Shown here in pieces: positions 5,309 through 6,654 of a stretch of 6,654 nucleotides of DNA. The stretch's first letter is position 1. Every line of letters begins with the position of its first letter. The DNA is from JAFGTP01 sp964472715 (lineage in GTDB: Bacteria; Fidelibacterota; UBA2242; JAFGTP01). The stretch is from contig CAYYMT010000164.1 in NCBI GenBank assembly GCA_964472715.1, forward strand, positions 1 to 6,654, read 5' to 3'. The notes beneath the pieces were generated by a model. It searched no databases and was not told the origin of the DNA. It was given only the letters and a program-made list of their open reading frames with translations. A program made the position numbers and the translations under genes.

Positions 5309-6654
5309 ATGTTTAAGAAAAATATTTATGAAAAACGAAGAAAAAAACTGATAGAAAATTTTGAGTCAGGGATACTACTTTTTCCCGGCAATATGGATTG
5401 TGCCATGAATTATCCGGCGAATCCTTATCATTTTCGGCAGGACAGCAGTTTTTTATATTATTTCGGTCTGGATGAAGCCAATCATTTTGCTGTCATTGAT
5501 ATCGATAATAATCGGCAGGTTTTGTTTGGTGATGATTATGAAATCGATGATATCATCTGGATGGGGCCACAACCCAAAATGACAGAAAAAGCAGCCACTG
5601 TCGGTATTTCCGATGTCGAACCCCAAAGTAAACTGGCGGAAGTGGTCAAATCTGCCAAAGATGCCGGTCGTGACATCCATTTTCTACCTCCTTATCGGGG
5701 AGAAACCAAAATCCAGTTGGCGGAATTGTTGGGATTTCGCGCAGCTGAAGTTAATGACCACGCGTCCGAAAAATTGATCAAAGCAGTGGTAAAACAGCGT
5801 AATATCAAATCCGAAGAAGAAATCCGGGAAATCGAAAATGCCATTGACATCGCGGCATCTATGCACATTGCTGTCATGAAGGCCTGCAAACCGGGCATGT
5901 ACGAATATGAACTTTCCGGCGCTCTTGAGGGAGTGGCTCTGGGCGCGAACAGTGCGATTTCTTTTCCGGCCATTGTATCTCATAATGGTCAAACACTACA
6001 CAATCATTACCATGGCAATAAACTAAAAGCCGGGCGTCTGCTGATCAATGACTCCGGCGCGGAATCGGAAATGCATTACGCGTCTGACATTACCCGGACA
6101 TACCCGATTTCCGGTAAATTTACCCATGAACAAAAAGAAATCTATACTATCGTTCTGAATGCGGAAACAGAATCGATCAAAATGATCAGGCCGGGCATCA
6201 AGTATAAAACCATTCACCTGGCAGCTGCAAAAATTATCGCCAATGGACTGAAAGATCTTGGCATTATGAAAGGTGATATGGACAAAGCGGTGGCAGCCGG
6301 CGCTCATGCGCTTTTCTTTCCCCATGGCCTTGGCCACATGATGGGATTGGATGTGCATGATATGGAAGGGCTTGGTGAAGATTATGTTGGATATGACGAA
6401 AATACCAAACGCAGCGACCAGTTTGGTACCGCTTACCTCCGTTTAGGAAAAGAACTGGAAACCGGAAACGTGCTGACTGTGGAACCGGGTTGTTATTTCA
6501 TTCCGGAACTGATCGATCTCTGGAAAAAAGATAATAAATATACGGATTTCATTAATTACGACAAGGTGGAAGAATTCCGCAATTTTGGTGGTGTCCGCAT
6601 CGAAGATGATGTGCTGGTCACTGAAAAAGGGTATCGCGTGCTGGGAACACCAAT
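5309..6654 (+). CDS. Xaa-Pro aminopeptidase (aminopeptidase P, M24B), 3' end outside window
   Basis: The frame runs open from the ATG at 5309 to the window edge, giving 448 residues plus two bases. Family members are usually about 440-470 residues, so only a few residues are probably missing. No signal peptide is seen, so it is cytoplasmic. The N-terminal aminopeptidase-P domain (about 1-150) contains FRQDSSFLYYFG (42-53). The catalytic pita-bread domain spans about 165-445. The five metal ligands are Asp248 (INDSGAE), Asp260 (SDITRTYP), His343 (HGLGHMMGLDVHD), Glu392 (TVEPGCYF) and Glu432 (RIEDDVLV). His231, His339 and His350 match the assisting histidines of E. coli PepP (His243, His350, His361, from memory). 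The enzyme releases the N-terminal residue from peptides with Pro, and for the family also Hyp, in second position. Lying downstream of hypD on the same strand after 177 bp, it may feed hydroxyproline-rich peptides to that pathway, but it may also be a housekeeping gene. A dipeptide-specific prolidase is less likely because the N-terminal domain is of the aminopeptidase P type. Confidence 0.9.
   Translation, partial: MFKKNIYEKRRKKLIENFESGILLFPGNMDCAMNYPANPYHFRQDSSFLYYFGLDEANHFAVIDIDNNRQVLFGDDYEIDDIIWMGPQPKMTEKAATVGISDVEPQSKLAEVVKSAKDAGRDIHFLPPYRGETKIQLAELLGFRAAEVNDHASEKLIKAVVKQRNIKSEEEIREIENAIDIAASMHIAVMKACKPGMYEYELSGALEGVALGANSAISFPAIVSHNGQTLHNHYHGNKLKAGRLLINDSGAESEMHYASDITRTYPISGKFTHEQKEIYTIVLNAETESIKMIRPGIKYKTIHLAAAKIIANGLKDLGIMKGDMDKAVAAGAHALFFPHGLGHMMGLDVHDMEGLGEDYVGYDENTKRSDQFGTAYLRLGKELETGNVLTVEPGCYFIPELIDLWKKDNKYTDFINYDKVEEFRNFGGVRIEDDVLVTEKGYRVLGTP

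Noticed and set aside
5453..6358. Several antisense frames of 75-111 residues opposite the aminopeptidase
   Set aside because: They overlap a gene with clear M24B motifs on the plus strand and have His/Phe-rich, non-conserved-looking translations expected of shadow frames.

Overview
The window looks like part of the chromosome of an anaerobic, Gram-negative-type bacterium. The evidence is an apparent outer-membrane beta-barrel at the left edge, an oxygen-sensitive glycyl radical enzyme in the middle, AT-rich spacers, and clear purine-rich Shine-Dalgarno sequences. Spacers full of degenerate 6-7 bp tandem repeats resemble those of uncultured FCB-group lineages (the Calditrichota/KSB1, Marinimicrobia or Cloacimonadota kind). 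The strong Shine-Dalgarno sites argue against a typical Bacteroidota member. The taxonomic guess is inference only.

Layout. (1) 2-1159: the 3' part of a gene for a probable outer-membrane beta-barrel protein; its start lies outside the window. (2) 1160-1958: about 800 bp with no credible gene, holding palindromes, two adjacent hairpins, three short tandem-repeat arrays, a further hairpin and a candidate promoter. (3) 1959-5131: a two-gene operon encoding a radical-SAM activating enzyme and a 788-residue glycyl radical enzyme. The enzyme matches trans-4-hydroxy-L-proline dehydratase (HypD) at every active-site position I can recall from the Clostridioides difficile enzyme. (4) 5132-5308: a spacer whose first part is a ten-unit heptamer array. 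(5) 5309-6654: a cytoplasmic M24B Xaa-Pro aminopeptidase with all five metal ligands, cut by the right window edge probably just before its stop.

How the genes fit together. The aminopeptidase removes N-terminal residues from Xaa-Pro (and, for the family, Xaa-Hyp) peptides, which are typical of collagen fragments. HypD dehydrates free trans-4-hydroxyproline to 1-pyrroline-5-carboxylate, which a P5C reductase (ProC, not in the window) would reduce to proline. The activating enzyme places the glycyl radical on HypD. The most economical reading is a small locus for using hydroxyproline-rich peptides under anaerobic conditions. The link between the aminopeptidase and HypD rests on adjacency and chemistry, not proof. 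The most unusual sequence-level feature is the repeat-rich spacers on both sides of the hyp operon, which share a near-identical 15-bp word in the same orientation.
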